Positions 48,515 through 59,213 of a DNA stretch of 64,000 nucleotides are shown here, piece after piece. The notes under the pieces were generated by a model, which was given only the letters and a program-made list of their open reading frames with translations, was not told the origin of the DNA and did no database searches. The stretch is from contig SNVD02004835.1 in NCBI GenBank assembly GCA_013180625.2, positions 124,001-188,000 of the forward strand, written 5' to 3'. A program made the position numbers and the translations under genes. The DNA comes from Boswellia sacra. Taxonomy: Eukaryota > Streptophyta > Magnoliopsida > Sapindales > Burseraceae. Every line of letters begins with the position of its first letter. Positions within the stretch are counted from its first letter, which is position 1.

Positions 48515-49361
48515 AAAAAAATGCAAAAAGTAAATTGTTGTTAGTCAAGATCCTAATAAATTCCTAACTAAAAATCACTTTAAAATTTAACAACTTCCAA
48601 CTTTAAATTTCTAGTGTTTCAAAAACATACAAGTATAATTTTGATAGCAAACTCATCATTGTTATTATATTAGTTATTGAATAACAAGAGCAGAGAAAGA
48701 GATACCAAATAAACAAGGAACTAGTAACCTATTTTGCACTAATTAATCTGACAAAGCAATATAAAGGATATATTTATTATTTTTTTCTTAAAGATGATGA
48801 ATAAATAAAGTTGTTTTTCATATACGATGGAATCTTTCTTAGGGGGTGTATTTTAAAAGGCAATTTGTAAAATTAATTGGGGTGATTTTAGTTATAAAAT
48901 TTTTGTAAAAAAAAAAATTAATAGAATAAATGTTCCTTTAGGCCATTGGTGGGGGACGAAATAGCATCACTCTTTAATAAAAATGTTAAGAGAATAATAA
49001 AGTCATTGGTCTTGACCCCATATGCTTTTTGGGTCAGATATATATATATATATTCCAAAAGGCAAACCATCTTGTATCATGCACGATTTATAAATAACAT
49101 GAATAATCTAAATTTTAATCACATATTCATGTTTTGATTAGAATAAGAGTTAAATTGATGAAGGTAAATTAAATTTATTTGTTTCTTCTCATACGAAATT
49201 TACTAAATTAAGATTTTCTTTGTCCTTTGATTAATTTGACATTATCTCTATTTAATTTGTTAGTTGATATGACAAATCCTCCTCTAGCTCTTTAAATGTG
49301 TAGTATCATATATGTATAGGTTATAGGTTATGTAAAAAAAAAAAAAAAGTTTTGAACAAAA
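48515..49361. other. AT-rich spacer before UGT relic 4
   Basis: No gene is recognised. It contains an (AT)n run near 49040-49052 and a poly-A run at 49333-49348. Confidence 0.55.
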
Positions 49362-49438
49362 ATGGAGCATCAAATTAGAGATATTGGAATTCAAATCCTT
49401 GTAATCTCTATCCCAATACAAGGTCATATAAACCCAAT

Positions 49439-49942
49439 TGTTACAGCCCGCCCAATTTGCTTGCTAGAGTGGCCCAAAATGTGCACAAAGGCTTGGCCCG
49501 ATTTCTAGAAGGCATGCAATCCAAGCCCATTTTCTAGAAACTTTAGCAAGTCAATGGTAGTTCACCTACCACATGTAAATATCTAGATATTTTGGTAGGC
49601 TATTCTAGATGCTTAATTGTGACTGTCGGATGTAATAAATCCTAGCCATTCATTTTGGAGGTGGATTAGTATAAATACCCCTCCATGGCTCATTTGTAAG
49701 GCACCAAGCAATTACAATACAAAGCATTGTAAGAGTTCTCTTGTGTAATACAAAGCTCATTTGTATTAGCAATACTTGCCTCTAAGTTCCTTCTCTTCTT
49801 CTAGCCTCTAAAGCTCTTTTGGCTCAACGGTCCTAACTTCTCCTTGAGCGAGAAGCAAACTTCAAGGCTTACTTAGCAACTTTCGGGTTCAAGTTGTCTA
49901 AGTGCCGCACGAGCAGCTGCGCTAAACTCTAAGCTCGTGACA
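49439..49942 (+). repeat. 5' LTR of the chromovirus
   Basis: It begins TGTTACAGCCCGCC and ends TCGTGACA. It has a TATA box (TATAAATA, about 49671) and transcribed-leader text downstream. Nearly identical to 54602-55105. Confidence 0.95.
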
Positions 49943-49977
49943 GTTGGTATCAGAGCACGGTTCGAGTACAAGAGCAA

Positions 49978-51483
49978 ATGGCATCCGACATGGAGATGAA
50001 TGTGGAGGAGCAAGTCCGTGGACGTGAGGAACAACCTCAACCTCAACCACGCCCACAAGGAAAACGAGGTAAGTCCAAAGCTCTGTCCTCAGAATCCTTA
50101 GAGCCTCGTGTTGCTAGCATTGAGCAATCTCTTTCGAGTATGGACAATACTATCGAGGGCCTCTTCGATCGTCTCGAAGGCCTAGAGACGGATTATGGAG
50201 AGATCACCCAAGCAACAAAGTCCACAATACTCGAATTTAGTGAAAACCTCACACGAGAGCTCGCTAGCTTACGAAGCTTTGTGGAGCATGAGTTGCGTGC
50301 CATTCGTGCGGAAGTGGAGGAATCACGCACGGAATGGGAGAAACACCGTTGCGAACGTGCTAGCCCTTCTTACTCAAGTCCTAGTGGGCTAAGCAACATG
50401 CAAGTGCCAACTCCCGCTACATACCATGGCACTCGCAACGCCACGGAAGTCGAAAACTTCCTATTCGGCTTGGAGCAATATTTCGAGGCGAAAGGTGTCT
50501 ATGATGATGCTTCAAGAATAGGCATTGCGCCTACTTTCCTTCGTGATGCAGCCCAATTGTGGTGGCGTCGTAAGCATGGCGACGCGGGCAAAGGCATCGT
50601 CATCCTCCGCACATGGGAGGACTTCAAGAGAGAGCTACGGAAGCATTTCTCTCCAAGCAATGCGGAAAAGGAGGCAAGAGGTCGCCTCCGTCGTTTGAAG
50701 CAAAGTGGCACCATTCGCGAGTACATCAAAGACTTTACCACAATCATCATTGAAATCGAAGGTATGTCCGAAAAAGACTCCCTCTTCTACTTTCTTGATG
50801 GGCTCAAAGATTGGGCAAGGGTTGAGCTTGAGAGGCGTGGCGTGCAAAATCTTGATGACGCCATAGCCATAGCCGAATCTCTCGTTGACTACACATCCCA
50901 ATCGAAGGAAAGAAAGCCCAACCATGGCAAAGGTGGGGGAGAGCGGAATGCCAAGAAAGGACATGACCGAAGGGATGGTGGTGCACGCAAGGCTTTCGGA
51001 GGGGACAAACGAGACACGCCTAACAAAGGTAAGTTCGAAGCCCCTAAACCTAAAAGTCCTTGCTTCATATGTGATGGTCCTCATTGGGTTCGGGATTGCC
51101 CAAAGAGGAAGACTCTCAATGCCCTTGCCGCTCAACATGAGGGCGTAAACAATGAAGAGCCACAAGCGGGGATGGGTTCTCTCCGCACAATTGGCGCACT
51201 CAAAAGACCCACACCTATGCAAAAGGGTCTTATGTATGTGAGCGCCACAATCAATGGCAAAGACGTGCGTGCGATGCTTGACACGGGAGCCACGCACAAC
51301 TTCATTTCGGAAGACGAGGCCAAACGGCTAGGCCTCAAATACACCAACGGAGGTGGCACCATCAAGGCGGTAAACTCACCCGCCAAAGCAATCTTGGGAG
51401 TGTCGAAGGCAACAACGGTCAACTTGGCACATGGAACGGTAAGCTTGATTTCTCCATTGTTCCCATGGATGATTTTCAAGTAG
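49978..51483 (+). CDS. Chromovirus gag and start of protease
   Basis: A 501-codon frame from ATG 49978, just downstream of the primer site. Residues 1-40 are Glu/Gln/Pro-rich, a heptad-like helical stretch covers about 45-120, and the retrotransposon gag domain spans about 150-270 with a [12 protein letters not shown] segment. A basic linker leads to a CCHC zinc knuckle at 362-374 (CFIC...H...C, spacing C-X2-C-X3-H-X4-C). The aspartic protease begins with [12 protein letters not shown], catalytic Asp at 435. A single-base loss near 51440 shifts the frame, so the protein ends at a stop at 51481-51483 before the protease is complete. It would form cytoplasmic virus-like particles around element RNA. 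Confidence 0.92.
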   Translation: MASDMEMNVEEQVRGREEQPQPQPRPQGKRGKSKALSSESLEPRVASIEQSLSSMDNTIEGLFDRLEGLETDYGEITQATKSTILEFSENLTRELASLRSFVEHELRAIRAEVEESRTEWEKHRCERASPSYSSPSGLSNMQVPTPATYHGTRNATEVENFLFGLEQYFEAKGVYDDASRIGIAPTFLRDAAQLWWRRKHGDAGKGIVILRTWEDFKRELRKHFSPSNAEKEARGRLRRLKQSGTIREYIKDFTTIIIEIEGMSEKDSLFYFLDGLKDWARVELERRGVQNLDDAIAIAESLVDYTSQSKERKPNHGKGGGERNAKKGHDRRDGGARKAFGGDKRDTPNKGKFEAPKPKSPCFICDGPHWVRDCPKRKTLNALAAQHEGVNNEEPQAGMGSLRTIGALKRPTPMQKGLMYVSATINGKDVRAMLDTGATHNFISEDEAKRLGLKYTNGGGTIKAVNSPAKAILGVSKATTVNLAHGTVSLISPLFPWMIFK

Positions 51484-54400
51484 TGCTTGGCATGGAATTC
51501 TTCGACCAAGTCCATGCTTTCCCCATACCATCTTCCAACTCCCTCAACATACTCGACGGGAGTCATTCATGCATGGTGATGGCGGAGCGTGCAACAAAAG
51601 TTGAAGGCAAAATGCTCTCCGCACTACAATTCAAACGGGGAATGAAGAAGGATCCAAGTTTCCTTGCCACCGTTCGAGAACTAAACGATGGAGAGGATGT
51701 TGCCATTGCCAAGGACCCAATGCCAAGGCAAATCCAAGCCATCCTTGAGAAATACAAGGATGTCATGCCCCAAGAACTTCCAAAGAAGTTGCCTCCACGA
51801 CGGGAAGTGGATCATGAGATCGAGTTGGAGCCCGGTGCAAAGCCTCCAGCCATGGCGCCTTATCGCATGGCGCCACCCGAACTTGCGGAGTTGAAGAAGC
51901 AACTCCAAGATTTACTTGATGCGGGTTACATCTAGCCCTCCAAAGCTCCATATGGTGCACCCGTCCTCTTCCAAAAGAAGAAGGATGGATCTCTCCGCAT
52001 GTGCATCGACTATCGGGCACTCAACAAGGTAACAATCAAAAACAAGTACCCAATACCTTTGATTGCGGAGTTGTTCGACCAACTTGGGAAGGCTCGATAC
52101 TTCACCAAGCTTGATTTGAGATCGGGGTACTATCAAGTGCGCATTGCAAAGGGTGACGAACCAAAGACCGCATGTGTAACAAGGTACGGTGCTTATGAAT
52201 TTCTTGTTATGCCATTCGGTCTCACCAATGCACCCGCCACCTTTTGTACTCTCATGAACAAGCTCTTTCATCCCTATCTTGATCGGTTCGTGGTAGTCTA
52301 CTTGGATGACATTGTCGTCTATAGCACAACTCTTGAAGAGCATGTGCGACATCTCCAACAAGTCTTCCAAGTCCTCCGCGACAACGAGCTTTATGTCAAG
52401 AAAGAAAAATGCTCTTTTGCACAACAAGAGGTAGAATTTCTTGGCCATCGAATTCGGGATGGGAAGCTTATGATGGATCAAGCGAAGGTGAAGGCCATTC
52501 AAGAATGGGAGCCTCCAACCAAGGTACCCGAACTTAGATCTTTCCTTGGGTTGGTTAATTATTATCGGCGGTTTATCATGGGCTACTCAGCCAAGGCCGC
52601 CCCTCTCACGGATCTTCTCAAGAAGAACCGCTCATGGCACTGGTCCGAAAAGTGCCAACACGCCTTCGAAGAACTAAAGAAGGCCATATGTGAAGAACCG
52701 GTGTTGGTGCTACCCGATCACACCAAGCCTTTTGAATTACACACGGATGCATCCGACTTTGCCATAGGGGGAGTTCTCATGCAAGAAGGGCACCCTATTG
52801 CATATGAGAGCCGCAAGCTCAATGATACGGAGCGGAGATATACGGTCCAAGAAAAGGAGATGACCGCCATCATCCATTGCCTACGGGTTTGGCGACACTA
52901 CTTGCTTGGTTCCCACTTTGTCATCAAAACCGACAATGTGGCAACAAGCTATTTCCAAACTCAAAAGAAGCTCAGCCCCAAGCAAGCAAGATGGCAAGAT
53001 TTCTTGGCCGAGTTCGACTATAGGCTCGAGTATAAAGCGGGCAAGGCAAATGTTGTGGCCGATGCCCTAAGTCGCAAGGCGGAACTTGCCACCCTAAGTG
53101 CAAGTCGTCCACAAAGTGTGCTCATTGACCGCATCAAACAAGGCCTAGAGCACGATCCCTTAGCCAAAAATCTCTTGAAGTTGGCAAGAGAGGGGAAGAC
53201 ACGACGCTTTTGGCTTGATGAAGGTCTACTCCTCACAACCGGGAATCGCTTGTTTGTGCCAAGACATGGGAACTTGCGGAAGGAAATCATCAAGGAGTGC
53301 CACGACTCTAAGTGGGCTGGTCACCCAGGTATGGCACGAACCCTTGCGCTCGTGCAAGATTCTTATTATTGGCCTCAAATGCGGGAAGACGTGGAAGGCT
53401 ATGTCAGAACTTGCCTTGTGTGCCAACAAGACAAGGTTGAGCACCAACGTCCAGCGGGTTTGCTAGAACCCCTACCAATTGCGGAAAGGCCATGGCAAAG
53501 TGTGTCGATGGACTTCATCGTGGCCTTGCCAAAATCCGAAGGGTATGGGAGCATCATGGTGGTAGTCGATCGCTTTAGCAAATACGCCACCTTCATACCC
53601 GTTTCTACGGATTGCACAGCGGACGAAGCCGCTCGAGCATTCCTCAAACATGTAGTGAAGCTATGGGGAGTTCCACAAAACATTGTAAGTGATCGTGACC
53701 CTCGCTTCACCGGTCGATTTTGGGGAGAACTCTTTAAATTGTTGGGGACCGACTTAAGCTTCTCTACAAGCTTTCATCCCCAAACCGATGGGCAAACCGA
53801 GCGCATAAATGCCTTGCTCGAGTTGTATTTAAGGCATTATGTGAGCGCTCACCAACATGATTGGGCAAAGTTGCTTGATGTTGCCCAATTCTCTCATAAC
53901 CTCCAAAGGAGCGAGGCAACGGGCAAGAGTCCCTTTGAGATTGTGACGGGACAACAACCAATGACACCACATGCCATAGCCTCGACATATGGAGGAAAGA
54001 GCCCAGCGGCCTACAAGCTTGCAAAGGAGTGGCATGAACAAGCCGACATCACAAGAGCATGCTTGGACAAGGCCGCCAAAAAGATGAAGAAATGGGCGGA
54101 TACAAAGAGACGGAGCCTCACGTTCCAAGAGGGGGACGTGGTACTTGTTAAGCTCCTACCCCAACAATTCAAATCACTTCGTAAAGTGCACAAGGGGTTG
54201 GTACGAAAATATGAGGGTCATTTCCCAATTATCAAACGAGTGGGTGAAGTCTCTTACAAGGTACGCTTGCCCCCTAACCTCAAGATCCATCCGGTCTTTC
54301 ATGTGAGCTTCCTCAAGCCGTATCATGAGGACAAGGAGGATCCAAGTCGAAGCAAGTCCAAACGAGCACCCACAGCCGTCGTCACCTCATTCGATAAGGA

Positions 54401-54590
54401 CGTAGAGTACATCCTTGCGGATCGAGTAATTCGAAGGAGAGGAGTTCCACCATACACCGAATACTTGGTGAAGTGGAAAAACCTTCCGGACAGCGAGGCG
54501 AGTTGGGAACGCGAAGATCTCTTGTGGCAATTTAGCGAACACATCCAACGCTACAAGGACGAGAGCGCGCCGAGGACGTCGCGAAAATAG
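51445..54590 (+). pseudogene. Chromovirus pol: protease end, RT, RNase H, integrase, chromodomain (one stop)
   Basis: This frame continues the protease after the frameshift ([11 protein letters not shown]), is interrupted by TAG at 51933-51935 in place of a probable Gln codon, then stays open for 863 codons (51999-54590). RT shows [12 protein letters not shown] and YLDDIVVYS. RNase H begins near residue 235 ([12 protein letters not shown]). The integrase zinc region has H...H...C..C (HPGMARTL ... CLVCQQDK), and the core keeps [12 protein letters not shown] and the Glu in [10 protein letters not shown] chromodomain near residues 805-855 ([10 protein letters not shown] ... [16 protein letters not shown]) could direct integration to modified histones. 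All catalytic residues I can check are present, so only two lesions disable it. Confidence 0.93.
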
Positions 54591-54601
54591 GTGGGGGAGG
54601 A

Positions 54602-55105
54602 TGTTACAGCCCGCCCAATTTGCTTGCTGGAGTGGCCCAAAATGTGCACAAAGGCTTGGCCCGATTTCTAGAAGGCATGCAATCCAAGCCCATTTTCTAG
54701 AAACTCTAGCAAGTCAATGGTAGTTCACCTACCACATGTAAATATCTAGATATTTTGGTAGGCTATTCTAGATGCTTAATTGTGACCGTCGGATGTAATA
54801 AATCCTAGCCATTCATTTGCGAGGTGGATTAGTATAAATACCCCTCCATGGCTCATTTGTAAGGCACCAAGCAATTACAATACAAAGCATTGTAAGAGTT
54901 CTCTTGTGTAATACAAAGCTCATTTGTATTAGCAATACTTGCCTCTAAGTTCCTTCTCTTCTTCTAGCCTCTAAAGCTCTTTTGGCTCAACGGTCCTAAC
55001 TTCTCCTTGAGTGAGAAGCAAACTTCAAGGCTTACTTAGCAACTTTCGGGTTCAAGTTGTCTAAGTGCCGCACGAGCAGCTGCGCTAAACTCTAAGCTCG
55101 TGACA
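54602..55105 (+). repeat. 3' LTR of the chromovirus
   Basis: Same length (504 bp) as the 5' LTR. Visible differences are a handful of substitutions, for example CTGGAG for CTAGAG near its start, and TTTGCGAGG for TTTTGGAGG. Confidence 0.95.
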
Positions 55106-55539
55106 CAATGCTCTAGTTATTCAAGTGTCTAGTCTCAAAAGGCCTCAAAGTAATCCTAATCACCAACAAATCATGTCGCATATCCATGCATAACCAAAGT
55201 TGCTCCATCAATGTTGAGTATATGTGCGAGAGGTTTAATGAAGCAGCAACAATAGAAAACTTTGATTTGCAGAAAGAACGATTCAAAGTTGTATTTCTAC
55301 AGAGCCTAGCAAAAGTGATTGAAACAAACTTTGGTTGCTATTTTTTCAAATCATTCTAAAATACTTGTATTGCCTGATGCTAGCTGAGAGTGCATATATT
55401 AACAATCTGTTATTCAACACATCCATAGTTCATGCAATTTATCTCCTACCATATATCCTCCATCAATAATATATGAAAATAATGTAGCTTATATTGCTCA
55501 AGTCAGAGGAGGATACATCAAAGAAGACAAAATATAGCA

Positions 55540-56110
55540 TATATCATCCAAGTTCTTCTATACACATGAACTTCACTTCCAAGGACAATCTTACACATCT
55601 ATTCACCAAAATTTTACTAAAATCAAGATTTGAGAGATTAGTATATAAGATTGGTATGTGACAGCCCAACAAGCAACCAAATTGATATATGATCTTTTGC
55701 CATAATTAGAGGGAGTAGTCATCAAAGGAAGCGTTATAAACACATATGCACTATACTCTTTTTGCCTTCGACCAGGTTTTGTACCACTGGATTTTCTTGG
55801 CATGATTTTAATGAGACAATAGAAGGACATCGAACAGAACTTTATAATTTACTGTTCAATATTATTTCTTTGCTTTGGTTTTGTCCCAGAGGATTTCTCA
55901 AGCAAAGTCAAATGCAATTATTTTAAGTGGTGAAATCTAAGAGGGAGCTAGTGTTTTAAATTGTGCAATAGATTTCACCACTTGCCTTCCATTTGCTTGC
56001 TAACCTATATCATTACTTTTGTGCTGTGCAAACATTATTGGCTATCATTTTGGCCAAACAGATTGAAATGGGTGGCAAGTAGTCTATAAATAAAACAACT
56101 CCCACCCTTC
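55540..56110 (+). mobile_element. Copia retrotransposon remnant (RNase H end and LTR fragment)
   Basis: 55575-55665 reads HLFTKILLKSRFERLVYKIG-like text, the C-terminal end of copia RNase H. 55735-55825 (CTCTTTTTGCCTTCGACCAG, then TTTTAATGAGACAATAGAAG) matches the R/U5 pattern common in plant copia LTRs. An AAGAGGGAGCTAGTG purine stretch near 55938 and a TATAAATA box near 56083 fit a PPT and a second LTR. Boundaries are not visible; strongly decayed. Confidence 0.5.
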
Positions 56111-56220
56111 CCCTCACACAAAAGCCCAGCAGCAACCCCCCAACACCCCCCCACCCCTGCCCTCTGCTGCGCCCCCTGCCCCCCCGCCTCTCCCCCCTCC
56201 CCCCCATCCCCATTTTCCCT
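56101..56220. repeat. C-rich tract (G-rich on the minus strand)
   Basis: More than eight runs of 4 to 7 C within 120 bp, in an otherwise AT-rich region. The complementary strand meets the simple G-quadruplex pattern several times over. It could fold on single-stranded exposure; no gene is linked with it in the sequence. Confidence 0.7.
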
Positions 56221-57155
56221 TCTTATTTACTTCTTAATGCAGAAAAATGTTACTCCATTTACATTCAAGTTAGCTTATTGTTTCATTACACTACATATAA
56301 TTGCACCAACTTGTAAGCTTATTTACTTAAATTATAATACAGAGTTCTTTATTCACCTATCTCGTGTATATATATATATATATATCTAAACACGTAAGAT
56401 GTCTCTCTCTCTTTCTTTCTTTTTCAATATAAATATATGTACTTATAGTTTTAATTATGGGTGGGCACTTTGACCCAGACCGACCCGATCAGGTTGTTTC
56501 GATTTGATTGGATATATTGATTAGGAAAACCTGAAATCAAGTAAAAAATGTACAACCTGCCAATTATCGAGTTAAATTGGGGTTATATGTGCAAACCCAA
56601 TTATATAACCGACCCGACAATATAATATTAAACTAAATAAATTTTATACACATGGCAGCCTCGTAATGAATAGTTTCATTTTATTAGCATACACCCACAC
56701 ATATGGAATAAATAGTATATAAACTTCATAATTGAAGAAACCCTAGCCGTACCACTAAACACTCCTTTGGCCTTGCTTTCTCTCAAATACTCTACTACTC
56801 CACCGTAGTTACAGCTCAACCAAGCGCGCTTATCGTCCAGCCAAGAACAACCTCCAGTTAGCTTTGGTTTTCCTTGCTTCTTGGCTTTTTTCTTTACAAA
56901 TATAGATCACAAGTCTCCTTTAACTGTAAAAACCCTAGCCATCTTTTCTATAGACTTTCAGTTCTGTCCTTATCTCTTCAACTCTCAATTATGCTACTAT
57001 TTTTCTTCACTTCTCTCAACATTGTTCCACCACTGAACCAACTATCAACCTCCACCAGAGATAGCGATGAGCGTCGATTTACAAGCCAACAATCTAACTG
57101 GTTGAGTGCAGCAATCAACTCCCAAGAGCAATAGCTAGCAGCTCCGTCGCCAATA
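56221..57155. other. Spacer upstream of the duplicated UGT copy 3 block
   Basis: 56456-56640 holds GGGTGGGCA and GACCCGA motifs resembling plant hAT subterminal text, probably a transposon fragment. An 86-codon open stretch at 56874-57134 has no recognised domain and no conserved start. (AT)n near 56367-56383 and CT-rich text near 56401-56424. Confidence 0.45.
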
Positions 57156-57159
57156 GCTC

Positions 57160-57657
57160 AATTACATTGTTTTTCTCAAGAAAAATATTATTAATTTCCT
57201 TTTAAAATGTAAGATCTTTTAACATATAACCTAATTTTGGTTTAAGAAAATTGATGCAAATTTAGAAATAGTATTTGTTCCATTTAACTCCACTGTCAAG
57301 TTTTATTCTAATATCAAACCGTTCTATATACGATTAGATTAAATTAAATGAGTATTGAAAATTTATGATAGATAAGTATTGAAGTTGTACAATGCTGACC
57401 CATTTTCTTGTTCAAAATAAATAGTACTTTCAAGGAAACCGCACCCTTCTTTGACTAAAGTTAAAAATTGATAAACATGAAGCAAATTTCTTCAATGCGA
57501 TGCCACTTGTTTCATTTGACAATTAACGTACATTGGTGACACTTGCAATAGTGCGCTGCTCATCTTTTTCTACACCCATAAAACAGCCTACCCAGAATGA
57601 TATAACTCAGTTCTTGTTCATCTCTCTCAAATTTGGTTAGCCAGAGCGAAAGAAAAA
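57160..57657 (+). promoter_or_regulatory. Promoter region of UGT copy 3
   Basis: Aligns with 25226-25742. It keeps CTTTGACTAAAGTTAAAAA (W-box core) near 57462, CATTTGACA near 57516, GTGACACTTGCAAT near 57536 and the AGCCAGAGCGAAAGAAAA leader. CATAAAACAG near 57580 takes the place of the TATA candidate. Loss of part of the ATT repeat accounts for most of the length difference. Confidence 0.58.
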
Positions 57658-58315
57658 ATGGAAGACAAGATCTATAGAGGTCATGTCCTTGTAATTCCTT
57701 ACCCAAGCCAAGGTCACATAAACCCTACTCACCAATTCTCCAAACGCTTGGCCTCCAAAGGTCTCAAAGCTACCTTTGCCATAACCAACTTCATCTCCAA
57801 GACCATGAAGCCTAAATCCTCTAGCTCAGTGCAATTCGAAACCATATCAGATGGCTTTGACGAAGGTGGGTTTGCTGAAGCTGAGAGCATCCAAGATTAT
57901 CTCCGAAAGATGGAAGCTGCTGGCTCAAAAACCCTAGCTGATCTCATCATTACATACAGAAACTCCTCAACCCCTATTGACTGCATAGTTTATGATCCTT
58001 TCTTGCCTTGGGCACTGAGGTTGCTAAGCAGTTTGGCCTTCTTGGAGCTGCCTTTTTCACTCAAGCATGCGCTGCTAACTACATATATTATCTCGTTTAT
58101 AATGGATCCTTGAAGCTTCCAATTTCTTCAACACTAATATCCATTCCTGGATTGCCGTTGCTTGATACTCCAGATATGCCTTCGTTCTTTTATGTGGCAG
58201 GGCAGTATCCAGCTTACTTTGAAATGGTGCTGAATCAGTTCTCAAACATAGAGAAAGCCGATTTTATTCTTGTCAATACCTTCCACAAGTTAGAAAATGA
58301 GGTGGGTTTCTTGGT

Positions 58316-58349
<34 letters not shown>

Positions 58350-59213
58350 CCAGTATGTACGTACATACATTTATGCATACATGTTACCTGCATACATATA
58401 TACCTTTTACTTCTTGTTTATATGATCAGTACAACCTTCACCTAATTAACCTTAACATTGTATTTGACTTGATCATAGATCGTAGATTCAATGAATAAAG
58501 TTTGTCCTTTGCTGACAATCGGTCCCACGATTCCATCCGCCTACTTAGACAACCGTCTCAAAAATGACAAAGATTATGATCTCAATCTCTTCACGTTGGA
58601 CAAATCCGTCTGCGCCGATTGGCTCAATGCCAAGCAAGAGGGATCTGTCGTTTATGTATCATTTGGCAGCATGGCTAATTTAAGCATCAAACAAATGGAG
58701 GAACTTTCGTGGGGCTTGAATTTAACAAATTTCTATTTCTTGTGGGTGGTTAAGGATTCCGAAGAGACGAAGCTGCCAAAAGGATTTGTTGATGAGATAG
58801 GCGATAAGGGCTTGATAGTGAAATGGAGCCCTCAATTGGAAGTGCTATCAAACAAAGCTCTAGGTTGTTTTTTGTCCCATGCTGGGTGGAATTCAACCAT
58901 TGAGGCATTGAGCATGGCGGTGCCAATGGTGGTAATTCCACAATGGACCGACCAACCGACGAATGCTAAATTTGTGCAGGACGTATGGAAGGTTGGTGTT
59001 AGAGTCAAAGTTTATGAGGATGGGATTGTATCAAGAGAGGAGATTGAGAATTGCATAAGGGAAGTAATGGAGGGTGAGAGAGCAAGCGAAATGAAGAAAA
59101 GTGCTAAGGAATGGAGGGAGTTAGCTATAGAGGCTGTGAGCGAAGGTGGCACTTCCGATAAAAACATTGATAAATTTGTCTCCGAGTTATTAAAACACCC
59201 AGTGTTGACCTAA
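57658..59213 (+). pseudogene. UGT74-like UDP-glycosyltransferase (copy 3), one-base frameshift in exon 1
   Basis: Same two-exon structure as copy 2: exon 1 57658-58301 (644 bp, one base short), intron 58302-58478, exon 2 58479-59213 (735 bp, same length). Where copy 2 has GGCACTTGAGG, this copy has GGCACTGAGG (58011-58020), so the frame is lost at about codon 120, just after the assisting Asp. As written the product is 151 residues with no sugar-donor domain. Everything else is open: SQGHINP, VYDPFLPW, then in the restored phase FFTQACA, VVYVSFGSM and a complete PSPG box ending PQWTDQ. Exon 2 shows no stop. Either inactivation is very recent, an allele differs, or the base is a sequencing error. 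Substrate likely as for copy 2. Confidence 0.9.
58317..58350. repeat. (CA)n(TA)n microsatellite in the UGT copy 3 intron
   Basis: ACACAC repeats followed by TATATA repeats, replacing the TACGTA-type repeat of copy 2. Confidence 0.85.

Larger units (their letters stand above)
49439..55105 (+). mobile_element. Young chromodomain Ty3/gypsy retrotransposon (chromovirus), 5.67 kb
   Basis: Two 504-bp LTRs differ at about six positions by eye. They are flanked by CAAT (49435-49438, 55106-55109), a 4-bp match where 5 bp is usual. A tRNA-type primer site TGGTATCAGAGCA starts near 49945, and a GGTGGGGGAGGA purine tract precedes the 3' LTR. Domain order is gag, CCHC, protease, RT, RNase H, integrase, chromodomain. 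It has higher GC than the host sequence around it. One frameshift and one stop separate its three open frames, so it is recent but apparently defective. Confidence 0.96.
49362..55500 (+). pseudogene. UGT-like glycosyltransferase relic (copy 4), split by a gypsy element
   Basis: 49362-49438 is an ATG-led reading of about 25 codons ending in QGHINP, the UGT N-terminal signature. The chromovirus interrupts it at 49439. After its end at 55105 the UGT reading resumes with an SKGLKV-like segment near 55138, a Ser/Asn-rich SCSIN-like segment near 55200 and a LAKVIE-like segment near 55305. It decays with frameshifts and stops and becomes unrecognisable by about 55500. PSPG-bearing exon 2 is not found. 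A more distant paralogue than copies 1-3, non-functional even without the insertion. Confidence 0.72.

Noticed and set aside
49943..49958. tRNA-like text TTGGTATCAGAGC
   Set aside because: It is the retrotransposon primer-binding site complementary to initiator tRNA, not a tRNA gene; the same applies at 8256 and 33827.
50635..51297. Minus-strand open frame of 220 codons
   Set aside because: It lies wholly opposite the chromovirus gag, which has clear domains on the + strand; the minus reading has no recognised motif.
56874..57134. 86-codon frame with a hydrophobic start resembling a signal peptide
   Set aside because: No canonical ATG at its start, no recognised family and Ser/Leu-rich composition expected of pyrimidine-rich DNA.
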